Shown one piece after another: positions 34,408 through 44,850 of a DNA stretch of 64,000 nt; the stretch's first letter is position 1, and the number at the start of each line of letters is the position of its first letter. Location of the stretch: assembly GCF_030053135.1 (NCBI RefSeq), contig NZ_CP125652.1:682001-746000 (forward strand). Direction: 5' to 3'. The DNA is from Rhizobium sp. BT04 (lineage in GTDB: Bacteria > Pseudomonadota > Alphaproteobacteria > Rhizobiales > Rhizobiaceae). Both the position numbers and the translations under genes were made by a program. Under the pieces are notes generated by a model. It did no database searches. It had not been told where the DNA came from and saw only the letters and a list, made by a program, of their open reading frames with translations.

Positions 34408-35553
34408 TCAAGGAGCGCCTCTTGTTTCGGGCGTCGGCCCGGCATAACGCGCCCGCGGTCGGATCAACTCTCCGCTCCCGATCTGCTCCATCGCATGCGC
34501 AAGCCAGCCGGCGGAACGGGCAAGCGAAAAAATAATGATCGGCGCCTCCCGCGGCAGATCGAAGGCGACCGCCATCGCGGCAAGTGCGAAATCGACATTG
34601 ACCTTTTCGCCGACCATCGCTTCGCCGGCGTCACGGAGGTTTGCAAATTCCGGCGGCAGGGGGAAATGCGAAAGCAGTGCCTGAGCCCTGATATCGCCAT
34701 CGGGATAGAGAAGATGGCCGAAGGCTGAGAGGTGATTGCCCTGGACAAGCGAGCGGCGGATCGCTTGCTCCGCCCCGAGCGCTGAAGCTGCCTCGATCAG
34801 GGCGTCGACACCCTGCCAGGCGGCGCCGTGCAGCGGCCCTGTCAGCGTCGCCAGACCGGACAGCACGGCGGCCGAAAGGGCAGCACCTGCCGATGCCGTG
34901 ACCCGTGCCGCAAAAGCCGAGGCGTTGAGTTCGTGATCGGCAAGCAGCACCAGAGCGCGACGCAGGCAATCGGCGGCATCCGGCCGTTCCCAGCTTGCGG
35001 CCAGCCGCAGATGCAGCGGCTGCTCCGAAGGCCCCGGCGCCAGCGCATCGGCGATGGTGGAGAGAACGCCGTGCGCTTCACGCCGCAGGGCTGCCTGCGA
35101 TCGGCCGAGTGACGGCAGATCCGTCGTCACCCGCCCCGCAAGCGCCAGGAACGCAGCCTGAAGCGACGGAGCGGCATGCCCGGCCTCGGCGTTGGAGGGC
35201 AGCGCTTCAGCACCATTCCAGAGCAGTGCTGCCGTCTGCTCCAGCGTCGCGACCTCGGCAAAATCGGCCACGTCCCGTCCGCGATAGAAAAGCCGTCCAT
35301 CAATGATGGTGGAGATTGCCGAAGACAGAACCGGATCGCCCCAGCGGATCGTCTCGGCGGCAACCGTTTCGGCTTTACGCCGGCCGGCATGGCGTTCGGC
35401 AAGCCGCTTGACGTCGGCAGACTGGTAGAGGCTGCGGCGCGGGTCGGCGGGATCCGGCTTGGCGCGGATGCGCCCGCGGCTGACATTGGCGTAGAGCGTC
35501 TGCGGCTTGGTTTTCAGCGCTTGCAGCGCCTCCTCGGCAGTGAGCCACGACAT
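34408..35553 (-). CDS. Citrate synthase family protein with N-terminal DNA-binding-like domain
   Basis: The 381-residue product has an N-terminal 55-residue region (LTAEEALQALKTKPQTLYAN, then VSRGRIRAK) resembling a MerR/excisionase-type helix-turn-helix, then a citrate synthase fold. The catalytic His of GPLHGAAW and the His of SAFGHLLYPDGDIRA are present, but the usual GHRIY arginine is Leu, DPR is DIR, and the NVEFY position reads NVDFA. The enzyme may be weak or altered in substrate. It is transcribed divergently from a canonical citrate synthase. The start is the ATG at 35553. An enzyme-repressor role is speculative. Confidence 0.85.
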   Translation of the reverse strand: MSWLTAEEALQALKTKPQTLYANVSRGRIRAKPDPADPRRSLYQSADVKRLAERHAGRRKAETVAAETIRWGDPVLSSAISTIIDGRLFYRGRDVADFAEVATLEQTAALLWNGAEALPSNAEAGHAAPSLQAAFLALAGRVTTDLPSLGRSQAALRREAHGVLSTIADALAPGPSEQPLHLRLAASWERPDAADCLRRALVLLADHELNASAFAARVTASAGAALSAAVLSGLATLTGPLHGAAWQGVDALIEAASALGAEQAIRRSLVQGNHLSAFGHLLYPDGDIRAQALLSHFPLPPEFANLRDAGEAMVGEKVNVDFALAAMAVAFDLPREAPIIIFSLARSAGWLAHAMEQIGSGELIRPRARYAGPTPETRGAP

Positions 35554-35565
35554 CGGATCCTCATA

Positions 35566-35595
35566 TTGATCAATTGCATCAAGATTGACGTCAAT
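35566..35595. promoter_or_regulatory. Two palindromic sites between divergent citrate synthase genes
   Basis: TTGAT-N7-ATCAA occupies 35566-35582, and the perfect 12-bp palindrome ATTGACGTCAAT occupies 35584-35595. They fill most of the 84-base gap between the two genes. The second contains the same TTGACGTCAA 10-mer found twice before the TerC-family gene. They are candidate operators for both promoters. The binding protein is unknown. Confidence 0.5.
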
Positions 35596-35637
35596 GAGAC
35601 TAGGTCGGATCATTCAAGCCGTAAAGGAGAAAACCAC

Positions 35638-36726
35638 ATGAAAAATGGCTTGGAAGACGTCATTGCCGCCGAAACGCAGCTCTCGGATGTCGATGGCGAA
35701 GCAGGTCGACTGATCATCCGCGGCGTATCGCTGGATCATCTGGTCGCAGACTCCACCTATGAAGCGGTCGCCGCACTATTGCTCGACGGGCTGATGGAGC
35801 GAAGCTTCGGCGAAGCGCAATTGCGCGACTGGCTGGCCAAAGCGCGAACCGGGGTGTTCGACCATATCAAGGCTGCCGATGCCACGCTGCTCGCTTTGCC
35901 TCCGGTCGATGCGATGCGGGCGCTGATTGCCCGGCTGCCCGACGGTGAGGATTTCGATACCGCGCTTCGCCTGCTGGCCGCGCCGGCAGTCTTCCTGCCG
36001 GCGGTTCTGCGCATGCAGCGCGGCGAAAAACCGATCGCGCCCGACGCCTCGCTGCCGCAGGCGGCCGATATCCTGCGCATGCTGACCGGAAAAGTGCCGA
36101 CCAGGGAGCAGACGGCCGCACTCGACACCTACCTCGTGACGATATCCGACCACGGCCTCAACGCCTCAACCTTCGCATCGCGCGTCATCGCCTCGACGCA
36201 GGCCGGTCTCACCTCCTCGGTGCTCGCAGCGCTGAGCGCGCTGAAGGGACCGCTGCATGGTGGTGCGCCCGGTCCGGTGCTCGACATGCTGGACGCGATC
36301 GGAACAGCGGAGAATGCCGGGCCTTGGCTCGGCGAAGCGCTCGACCGCGGCGAAAGGCTGATGGGCTTCGGCCACCGCATCTACCGTGTCCGCGATCCCC
36401 GTGCCGATGCGCTGAAAGGCGCGCTGAAGCCGTTGATCGCGTCAGGACAGGTCGACAGCGCCCGTAGCGCCCTGGCAGAGGCCGTGGAGGTCGCGGCATT
36501 GGCGATCCTCAAGCTGCGCAAGCCGGACCGGCCGCTCGACGTCAATGTCGAATTCTATACGGCGCTGCTGCTGGAAACGCTCGGCTTCCCGCGCCGGGCC
36601 TTCACCGGCGTCTTCGCGATCGGCCGCACCGTCGGATGGCTGGCGCATGCGCGCGAACAGGCACTCGACGGCCGGTTGATTCGCCCGCGCTCGGTCTATA
36701 TCGGGCCGCTGCCGGCCGCTGCTTGA
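35638..36726 (+). CDS. Citrate/methylcitrate synthase family protein
   Basis: The 362-residue product is a canonical short citrate synthase with the catalytic signatures LKGPLHGGAPG (His), MGFGHRIYRVRDPRAD (His and substrate Arg) and NVEFYTALLLETLG with VFAIGRTVGWLAHAREQ at the C-terminus. It condenses acetyl- or propionyl-CoA with oxaloacetate. The ATG at 35638 follows AAAGGAG with good spacing; the long upstream frame crosses the divergent gene and is not used. It lacks the N-terminal domain of its neighbour. Citrate versus 2-methylcitrate specificity cannot be told. Confidence 0.88.
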   Translation: MKNGLEDVIAAETQLSDVDGEAGRLIIRGVSLDHLVADSTYEAVAALLLDGLMERSFGEAQLRDWLAKARTGVFDHIKAADATLLALPPVDAMRALIARLPDGEDFDTALRLLAAPAVFLPAVLRMQRGEKPIAPDASLPQAADILRMLTGKVPTREQTAALDTYLVTISDHGLNASTFASRVIASTQAGLTSSVLAALSALKGPLHGGAPGPVLDMLDAIGTAENAGPWLGEALDRGERLMGFGHRIYRVRDPRADALKGALKPLIASGQVDSARSALAEAVEVAALAILKLRKPDRPLDVNVEFYTALLLETLGFPRRAFTGVFAIGRTVGWLAHAREQALDGRLIRPRSVYIGPLPAAA

Positions 36727-36786
36727 AGGTTGATCCGGCAGAGCATCCAGATCGCGCATAGCCGCGCGATCTGGTGTCGGCATTCG

Positions 36787-38559
<1,773 letters not shown>

Positions 38560-39084
38560 TTACTGTCCCGTCGGGACGCCGGAAGGCTGAGCCGGCGCAG
38601 GCGTGACCGGAGCTGCAGGCGCAGTCGTCGCCGGAGCGGTCGTTGCCGGTGCGGTGGCAGCAGGCGCCTGAGTGGCCGGAGCAGCCGCTGCCGGCGCTTG
38701 AGCGGCGGGAGCCTGCGGTGCGGGCGTTGCCGCCCCGCTGCTCGGAACGCCGTTGCCGGCCGGCTGATTTGCCGGAGCCTGTGCGCCGCCGCCGAGCGAA
38801 TCGAGAATGCCGTTGCCCTGGCCGCCTGTAGCCGGAATGCGATCGAGAATATCGCTCGGACGGCCCTCGTAACGCGTCAGTATGCCGAGGCCGAGTGAGG
38901 TCAGGAAGAACAGGGTTGCAAGGATCGCGGTGGTGCGCGTCAGTGCATTGGCCGTACCGCGGGCCGACATGAAGCCGGAACCGCCGCCGATGCCGAGGCC
39001 GCCGCCTTCAGAGCGCTGGATGAGCACAACGCCGACAAGGGCAAGCACGATCATAAGATGGATGACAATCAATACTGTCTGCAT
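38560..39084 (-). CDS. secG: Preprotein translocase subunit SecG with long Ala/Pro-rich tail
   Basis: The 174-residue product starts with the SecG core: MQTVLIVIHLMIVLALVGVV as the first TM, IQRSEGGGLGIGGG, then a second TM (ILATLFFLTSLGLGIL). The remaining 90 residues or so are low-complexity Ala, Pro and Thr with Gln, making the protein much longer than the usual 75-110 residues. Such tails occur in rhizobial SecG. The start is the ATG at 39084. SecG assists the SecYEG channel in the inner membrane. The neighbour tpiA is upstream on the same strand. Confidence 0.9.
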   Translation of the reverse strand: MQTVLIVIHLMIVLALVGVVLIQRSEGGGLGIGGGSGFMSARGTANALTRTTAILATLFFLTSLGLGILTRYEGRPSDILDRIPATGGQGNGILDSLGGGAQAPANQPAGNGVPSSGAATPAPQAPAAQAPAAAAPATQAPAATAPATTAPATTAPAAPVTPAPAQPSGVPTGQ

Positions 39085-39173
39085 GGGTCCAGTCCTGCCC
39101 GCCTGGAGACGGACATAAATAAGAATTCTGGCGGCTCTTTACATGAGGCTTTCATCTATTCCAAGCCCTTCGG

Positions 39174-39208
39174 CCCGGAATAAACCCGGGAATAAACCCA
39201 GGAATAAA
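39174..39208. repeat. Three tandem copies of a 12-base unit
   Basis: CCCGGAATAAA, CCCGGGAATAAA and CCCAGGAATAAA follow one another between tpiA and secG. They lie just after the tpiA stop on the minus strand, where they read as TTTATTCC(C/T)GGG units. They may be tandem-duplication slippage, with no clear function. Confidence 0.6.
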
Positions 39209-39215
39209 AAATGCC

Positions 39216-39986
39216 TCAGGCGAGCAGCGCCTCATAGGCCCGGTAGATGGCGAGGAAGTCGGCCGCTTTCAAGCTCGCTCCGCCGATCAGCGCGCCGTCG
39301 ACATTGGCGATGCCCATCAATTCATGGGCATTGGCCGGCTTGACCGAGCCGCCGTAGAGAAGACGCATCTTGCGGCCTTCATCGCCGAAGCGGGCCACAA
39401 GCTCTGCCCGCATGAAGGCATGCGCCTTTTCGACATCACCTGATGTCGGCGTCACACCGGTGCCGATCGCCCAGATCGGCTCGTAGGCGATAACGGTATT
39501 TTCGGCCGTCGCGCCATCGGGAACGGAGGCGGAAAGCTGGCGTTTGATAACGTCAAGCGCCTGGCCTGTCCGGCGTTCATCCGCCGTCTCGCCGATGCAG
39601 ATGATCGCCGTCAGCTCTGCGGCGAAGGCCGCCTCCGCCTTGGCGCGCACCAAATGATCCGTTTCGGCATGGTCGGTGCGCCGCTCGGAGTGACCGACGA
39701 TGACATAGGTGCCGAAACAATCGGCAATCATCTCGGCCGAGATGTCGCCGGTATGCGCACCCGACGGATTCTGATGGCAGTCCTGAGCGCCAATCGCCAG
39801 CGGGCTGTCGGTGCACAGCGCCGTCGCCACGTAAAGCAGCGTCGCCGGCGGGCAGATCAGCGCCTCGACCTTGTCGCCCAGCGGCGAGCGAACACCCTCG
39901 GCGATCGTCTTGATCTGATCCAGGGAGGCACGCATGCCATTCATTTTCCAGTTTCCCGCCACAAGCGGGCGCACATCAGGTGTCAT
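39216..39986 (-). CDS. tpiA: Triosephosphate isomerase
   Basis: The 256-residue TIM-barrel enzyme interconverts DHAP and glyceraldehyde-3-phosphate. It shows GNWKMNG near the N-terminus (Lys of the active site), VIVGHSERR around residue 98 (catalytic His) and [13 protein letters not shown] around 165 (catalytic Glu), then [10 protein letters not shown]. The start is the ATG at 39986 ([15 protein letters not shown]); the longer frame is unlike the family. It lies upstream of secG on the same strand. Confidence 0.97.
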   Translation of the reverse strand: MTPDVRPLVAGNWKMNGMRASLDQIKTIAEGVRSPLGDKVEALICPPATLLYVATALCTDSPLAIGAQDCHQNPSGAHTGDISAEMIADCFGTYVIVGHSERRTDHAETDHLVRAKAEAAFAAELTAIICIGETADERRTGQALDVIKRQLSASVPDGATAENTVIAYEPIWAIGTGVTPTSGDVEKAHAFMRAELVARFGDEGRKMRLLYGGSVKPANAHELMGIANVDGALIGGASLKAADFLAIYRAYEALLA

Positions 39987-40119
39987 GCTGGCCTTCCACA
40001 ATCTGCTTATGCCTTGGGCAATATCAAAAGCTTGCAGCAAAGAAAAGCATCATGCCCTTGACGTAAGGGGAATCTCTGCGATCCCGCGCATATTTCTGCC
40101 GAATATCGTCCACTACAGC

Positions 40120-40200
40120 GCCGCGCATCTTTTGAGACACGCAAAGGTAGCATTTTGAGTTCATGCATCGTGCTTTCTAAAAATGGTCTCCGAATTTCCG
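40120..40200. repeat. Degenerate rhizobial intergenic palindromic element
   Basis: CTACAGCGCCGCGCATCTTT, then TGAGACACGCAAAGGTAGC is an imperfect palindrome: GCGC(A)TCT pairs loosely with AGACACGC. From memory, near-identical 'ACAGCGCCGCGCGTCT...AGACGCGCAAAGG' units are common in Rhizobium intergenic regions; this copy looks mutated. Start and end are approximate. Confidence 0.4.
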
Positions 40201-40209
40201 ACCGATGCG

Positions 40210-41109
40210 CTAGCCGGCAAGAATCCAGTTCACCACCCTGCGCCAGTCGATCATCCGGATCGGCGTCCCGTGATTGCCGGTCTGAAACAGCGTGAAACGC
40301 GCCGGATATTTTGCCTTGTGCAGGCTTTCGAACAGCGCCTGCTGGTCGGAGGCGGCATAGACCGGGTCGCGGCTGCCATGGGCGAACCAGAGCGGCAGCT
40401 TCGCCCTGTAGAAGGCGCTCTTGATGAAATCCGGATCGGTGACCCCGCTCATAACAAGCATGCCCTTCAGCCGCTTGACGCTGTCGCTGTCGCGCGCAAT
40501 GCCCCAGCAGACCTGGCTGCCCATCGAGGCGCAGGAAAGGATGATCGGCCGGCCGGGCGATAGCGCGTTGGCATAGCGGATCAGACCGGCGATCGCCGCA
40601 ACACCGCTGCTGTCGAAGCTTTTGACGGTGGGTGAATAATAGACGCCGCCATTGCCGGCGACGAGGTTCTTCAGCCGGTTGAAGTTGCCGCCGAAACTGT
40701 AGTCGTTGGCCCCGAGCCGCCGGTCGCCGTCGCGGCCATGAATGAAAATCACCGTGAAGGCGGCATTCTGAGCCGGTCCCACCCTGGTGACATCGAGGCT
40801 GATACCGTCGAGCGGCAGCGTCTCGTCGGCCTGGCTCTTGCGGATGCCGAGCGCCACATATTTCTGCTGTACCCGCTTTTGCGGGATCTGGTCGCGGCCG
40901 TTGATATCGCGCATCTCGTCATAGCCGATGACCTCGAAGGCGCCGTCATCGCCCGTCTGCAAGATCGTCTGTTTCGAAAACAGATCGTCTTTGAAAGGCG
41001 GCAGCGCATCGGCCGCCCGCGCCGGGGCGGCAGCAGAGAGGACGGCTGCGGACAAGAAAAACGCCGCAATTGCGGTGATGATGGTGCAATGACTTGTGGA
41101 CATTCGCAT
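40210..41109 (-). CDS. Exported alpha/beta hydrolase-like protein
   Basis: The 299-residue product has a signal peptide (MRMSTSHCTIITAIAAFFLS, then AAVLSAAAPARA; cleavage near 33) and an alpha/beta-hydrolase-like domain. The nucleophile elbow is CASMGSQVCWG (G/S-x-S-x-G-like, Ser near 203), the downstream His lies in FQTGNHGTPIRMID and an Asp in HGSRDPVYA. IFIHGRDGDR may be the oxyanion region. It is probably a periplasmic esterase or lipase-like hydrolase; the substrate is unknown. The start is the ATG at 41109; a second ATG two codons later is possible. Confidence 0.75.
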   Translation of the reverse strand: MRMSTSHCTIITAIAAFFLSAAVLSAAAPARAADALPPFKDDLFSKQTILQTGDDGAFEVIGYDEMRDINGRDQIPQKRVQQKYVALGIRKSQADETLPLDGISLDVTRVGPAQNAAFTVIFIHGRDGDRRLGANDYSFGGNFNRLKNLVAGNGGVYYSPTVKSFDSSGVAAIAGLIRYANALSPGRPIILSCASMGSQVCWGIARDSDSVKRLKGMLVMSGVTDPDFIKSAFYRAKLPLWFAHGSRDPVYAASDQQALFESLHKAKYPARFTLFQTGNHGTPIRMIDWRRVVNWILAG

Positions 41110-41328
41110 TCGGATGGTTCCTGAGGCCTGCCGCCGCTTGCCATTCGGCGCCCGGCAACGCAAATCATTTGGGAAAAGCCCGCCAAGTCAGGCGGTGTCG
41201 CGTATAGAGGTGCTTTCTGGCAAAATCTGCCTGATTCGCAAACGTGGCATGAAATGCGGTGATTTTGGGTCGGCGGCGGATACCCGCCCAAACCAGACCC
41301 AAGACAGGATGAAGATCTGAACGGCCCC

Positions 41329-43428
41329 ATGGACGATAGCAACGACCTCTTTTCCGGAATGCCCCTCTCTGAAAAACGCGAGGAGGCGCAGAAGCCTGCC
41401 GCTCCGGCCGAGCGGCCGCCGATGACAGCTGCGCCCGTCGCCGCCGCAGCACCCCCTGCCGGAGCCTCTGCGCGCCCGGCGCCGGCCGCGTCGAACTCCG
41501 ATGATTATGGCGCCTCGTCGATCCGCGTCCTCGAAGGCCTCGAGCCGGTGCGCATGCGGCCGGGCATGTATATCGGCGGCACCGATGAAAAGGCGCTGCA
41601 TCACCTCTTTGCCGAAGTCATCGACAATGCGATGGACGAGGCGGTCGCCGGACACGCCAATTTCATCGAGGTCTATCTTGACCTCGAGGGTTACCTCACC
41701 GTCTCCGACAACGGCCGCGGCATCCCGGTAGAGAACCATCCGCAGGTGCCGGGCAAATCGACGCTCGAAGTCATCATGACCAAGCTGCATGCCGGCGGCA
41801 AATTCGACGGCAAGGCCTACGAGACCTCCGGCGGCCTGCACGGCGTCGGCGTCTCGGTCGTCAATGCGCTTTCCGACGACCTCGAGGTCGAGGTAGCGCG
41901 CAACCGCAAGCTATACCGCCAGCGTTTCTCCCGCGGCCTGCCTCAGGGCGGCCTCGAAGAGCTGGGCGACGTCCACAATCGCCGCGGCACCCGCGTACGC
42001 TTCCACCCCGACCCCCAGATCTTTGGGGATCACATGAAGTTCGATGCCGCCCGCGTTTTCCGCATGGCGCGCTCGAAAGCCTATCTGTTCGGCGGCGTCG
42101 AAATCCGCTGGAGCTGCGAGGCGGGCGTGCTGCCCGAAGGCTCCGAGGTGCCTGACAAGGCTGTCTTCCACTTCCCCGGCGGCCTGAAGGACTATCTCCA
42201 GGCGACGATGGGCAAGGAGTTCACCGTCACCCGCGAGATCTTCGCCGGCAAGACCGAGAAGGTGAGCGGCCACGGCTCGATGGAATGGGCGATCACCTGG
42301 TACGGCGGCGATCCGCAGGTGCATTCCTATTGCAACACCATCCCGACCCCCGAAGGCGGCACGCATGAGGCCGGCCTGCGCATCGCGCTGACCAAGGGCC
42401 TGAAGGCCTATGCCGAGCTGACGCAGAACAAGCGCGCCGCCCAGATCACCACCGACGACGTGATGATCTCGGCCGTCGGCATGCTGTCGGTTTTCATCCG
42501 CGAGCCGGAATTCGTCGGCCAGACCAAGGACAAGCTCGCAACCGTCGAGGCCCAGCGCATCGTCGAGAATGCGCTCCGCGATCCCTTCGATCACTACCTT
42601 GCCGACAATCCGAACGAGTCGGCCAAGCTGCTCGACTGGGTGATCGAGCGCGCCGAGGAGCGCCTGCGCCGCCGCAAGGAAAAGGAAGTCAACCGCAAGA
42701 CGGCGGTGCGCAAATTGCGCCTGCCCGGCAAGCTCGCCGATTGTTCGCAGAACACCGCCGAAGGCGCCGAACTCTTCATCGTCGAGGGCGATTCGGCAGG
42801 CGGTTCGGCCAAGCAGGCGCGCAACCGCGCCAACCAGGCCATTCTGCCGCTGCGCGGCAAGATCCTCAACGTTGCCAGCGCCGGCCGTGAAAAGCTCGGC
42901 GCCAACCAGCAGCTCGCCGATCTCATCCAGGCTCTCGGCTGCGGCACGCGCTCGAAATACCGCGACGAAGACCTGCGCTACGAGCGCATCATCGTCATGA
43001 CCGATGCCGACGTCGACGGCGCCCACATCGCCTCGCTGCTCATCACCTTCTTCTATCAGGAGATGCCGGAGCTGGTGCGCGGCGGCCATCTCTTCCTCGC
43101 CGTGCCGCCGCTCTATAAGATCACTCAAGGCTCGAAATCCGCCTATGCCCGCGACGACAACCATCGCGCCGAGCTGATGCAGACGGAGTTCAAGGGCAAG
43201 GCCAAGGTCGAGATCAGCCGCTTCAAAGGTCTCGGCGAGATGATGCCCGCCCAGCTCAAGGAAACCACCATGGATCCGTCCAAGCGCACCCTGCTCAAGG
43301 TGCTGATCGACGAGGTGGATTTCGAAGGCACCCGCAGCGCCGTCGACGATCTGATGGGCACCAAACCGGAAGCCAGATTCCGCTTCATCCAGGAGCGTGC
43401 GGCCTTCGCGGAGAATCTTGATATTTAA
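41329..43428 (+). CDS. parE: DNA topoisomerase IV subunit B
   Basis: The 699-residue product is the ATPase subunit of topoisomerase IV, which unlinks daughter chromosomes. An N-terminal extension of about 50 residues is Pro/Ala-rich. The GHKL ATPase region follows with EVIDNAMDEAV, VSDNGRGIPV and GGLHGVGVSVVNALS. The Toprim domain shows FIVEGDSAGGSAKQARNR and MTDADVDGAHIASLL, and the C-terminus has RFKGLGEM. ParE rather than GyrB is favoured by the overall length and by IRVLEGLEPVRMRPGMYIGG; both are close relatives. The start is the ATG at 41329. Confidence 0.92.
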   Translation: MDDSNDLFSGMPLSEKREEAQKPAAPAERPPMTAAPVAAAAPPAGASARPAPAASNSDDYGASSIRVLEGLEPVRMRPGMYIGGTDEKALHHLFAEVIDNAMDEAVAGHANFIEVYLDLEGYLTVSDNGRGIPVENHPQVPGKSTLEVIMTKLHAGGKFDGKAYETSGGLHGVGVSVVNALSDDLEVEVARNRKLYRQRFSRGLPQGGLEELGDVHNRRGTRVRFHPDPQIFGDHMKFDAARVFRMARSKAYLFGGVEIRWSCEAGVLPEGSEVPDKAVFHFPGGLKDYLQATMGKEFTVTREIFAGKTEKVSGHGSMEWAITWYGGDPQVHSYCNTIPTPEGGTHEAGLRIALTKGLKAYAELTQNKRAAQITTDDVMISAVGMLSVFIREPEFVGQTKDKLATVEAQRIVENALRDPFDHYLADNPNESAKLLDWVIERAEERLRRRKEKEVNRKTAVRKLRLPGKLADCSQNTAEGAELFIVEGDSAGGSAKQARNRANQAILPLRGKILNVASAGREKLGANQQLADLIQALGCGTRSKYRDEDLRYERIIVMTDADVDGAHIASLLITFFYQEMPELVRGGHLFLAVPPLYKITQGSKSAYARDDNHRAELMQTEFKGKAKVEISRFKGLGEMMPAQLKETTMDPSKRTLLKVLIDEVDFEGTRSAVDDLMGTKPEARFRFIQERAAFAENLDI

Positions 43429-43539
43429 AGCATGAGGTCAAGTTGCGAGAAACGCTATGCCTCGACTTAAGAGAAATTAGACTGGCCGCCGGGTAAATCG
43501 GCTCTTTCAAGTGCAAGCCTTATAGACTTTGATAATAGG

Positions 43540-44850
43540 CTATTCCTCCTTGAAAGCTCGAGCTATCTGATCGGTTAGTGGTTTTGCAAGATAGGCCAGG
43601 GCAGTACGCTCACCGGTCTGAACGAACGCCTCCACCGGCATCCCGGCCACTGGCGAGAGACTACCCAATCGCTTCCATTCAGCCTCAGGGACCCCGACCC
43701 TGAGGCTGTAATAACTCTGCCCCGTCCGTTGGTCCGTCGTGAGATCTGCAGCTATCTTTGTGACACGGCCATTCAACTCCGGAGTTGTCCGTTGGCTGAA
43801 AGCGGAAAACCGAAGTGTCACCTCCTGCCCAACCGCAACCTGATCGATATCCTGCGGTGAGAGCTTGAGTTCCGGTGTCAGAGCGTCGGTGTCGGGGACA
43901 ATCTGCATGATTGCTTCTCCCGGTGTGACGACAGCGCCGGGCGCGTGAACCACCAGCTGATGGACAATGCCGGCTTGAGGCGCGCGAATATCGATATGCT
44001 TCAATTCGTCTTCCGCCGCGACAAGCCGTTCGGAATATTCGCCGCTTTCGCTTTCGGCCTGTCGCAGTTGATCCGAAACCTCGGTCCGTTGGTCGTCATC
44101 GACCTGGATGATCTGTAACCGGGTTTCAGCGATCTTTCCGTTGGTCTGAGCTGCTGACGCAACCAGGCTGCCAAGTTCACCCGTCAAGTCGGCAGCATCC
44201 CGTTGCAGTGCATAGACACGGGTCGCCGGAATGATGCCTTGATCGAGCAACGGCTGCAGGCTGGCGAGCTCCTTGTTGATGATGAAAATCGCCTGCCGCT
44301 TACCGTCCTGCTGCGCGTCCAGCCCCTCGGCCTCTTTCGAAAGCTGGCTAACCCGTTCGGCTAGCTGCCCTTTGCGACCGGTTCTGGATGATCGTCGATC
44401 TTGAAACAGCCGTTGTTCGCCATCGAGCATCGCACCGACTTCGGCAATCTCCCGATCCTTCAGCAGCGTCTCGGGAAAGGTAATTGTTTCCTTTGCGTCC
44501 CGCTCGGCCGACAATCGCGCAGTGCGCGCTGCGAGTTCTTTCAGCCGCTTCGATACAATCGCAAGATTCGCACGTGTTTGCGTATCGTCGAGATGCACCA
44601 GTATCTGACCAGATTCGACACGATCTCCATTCTTGACGAAGACTTGGCCAACCGTTCCGCCCTTCTGATGCTGGACAGGTTTGACGTAAGTGTCGACCAC
44701 CAGCGTTCCGGCAGCAATGACAGCGCCCTGAAGCCGGATGGTCGCGGCAAGCCCCCCGAGAACGCCGACGAGCAGAACGATCATCGCGATCGCAACAAGC
44801 GTCAGATGCCGGATCGCCCGTTCAGCGAATGGCGCATAGCTGGGGTTCAT
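43540..44850 (-). CDS. Type I secretion membrane fusion protein (HlyD/PrtE family)
   Basis: The 436-residue product has one N-terminal TM (LTLVAIAMIVLLVGVLGGLA), a biotinyl-lipoyl-like part (VVDTYVKPVQHQKGGTVGQV, then FVKNGDRVESGQILVHLD), a long coiled coil (about 100-270) and the C-terminal beta-barrel part with IDIRAPQAGIVHQLVVHAPG. It bridges the inner-membrane ABC transporter and an outer-membrane TolC-like channel. The ATG at 44850 overlaps the ABC gene stop (ATGA). It is the last gene of the RTX-ABC-HlyD set. No tolC-like gene is in the window. Confidence 0.92.
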   Translation of the reverse strand: MNPSYAPFAERAIRHLTLVAIAMIVLLVGVLGGLAATIRLQGAVIAAGTLVVDTYVKPVQHQKGGTVGQVFVKNGDRVESGQILVHLDDTQTRANLAIVSKRLKELAARTARLSAERDAKETITFPETLLKDREIAEVGAMLDGEQRLFQDRRSSRTGRKGQLAERVSQLSKEAEGLDAQQDGKRQAIFIINKELASLQPLLDQGIIPATRVYALQRDAADLTGELGSLVASAAQTNGKIAETRLQIIQVDDDQRTEVSDQLRQAESESGEYSERLVAAEDELKHIDIRAPQAGIVHQLVVHAPGAVVTPGEAIMQIVPDTDALTPELKLSPQDIDQVAVGQEVTLRFSAFSQRTTPELNGRVTKIAADLTTDQRTGQSYYSLRVGVPEAEWKRLGSLSPVAGMPVEAFVQTGERTALAYLAKPLTDQIARAFKEE

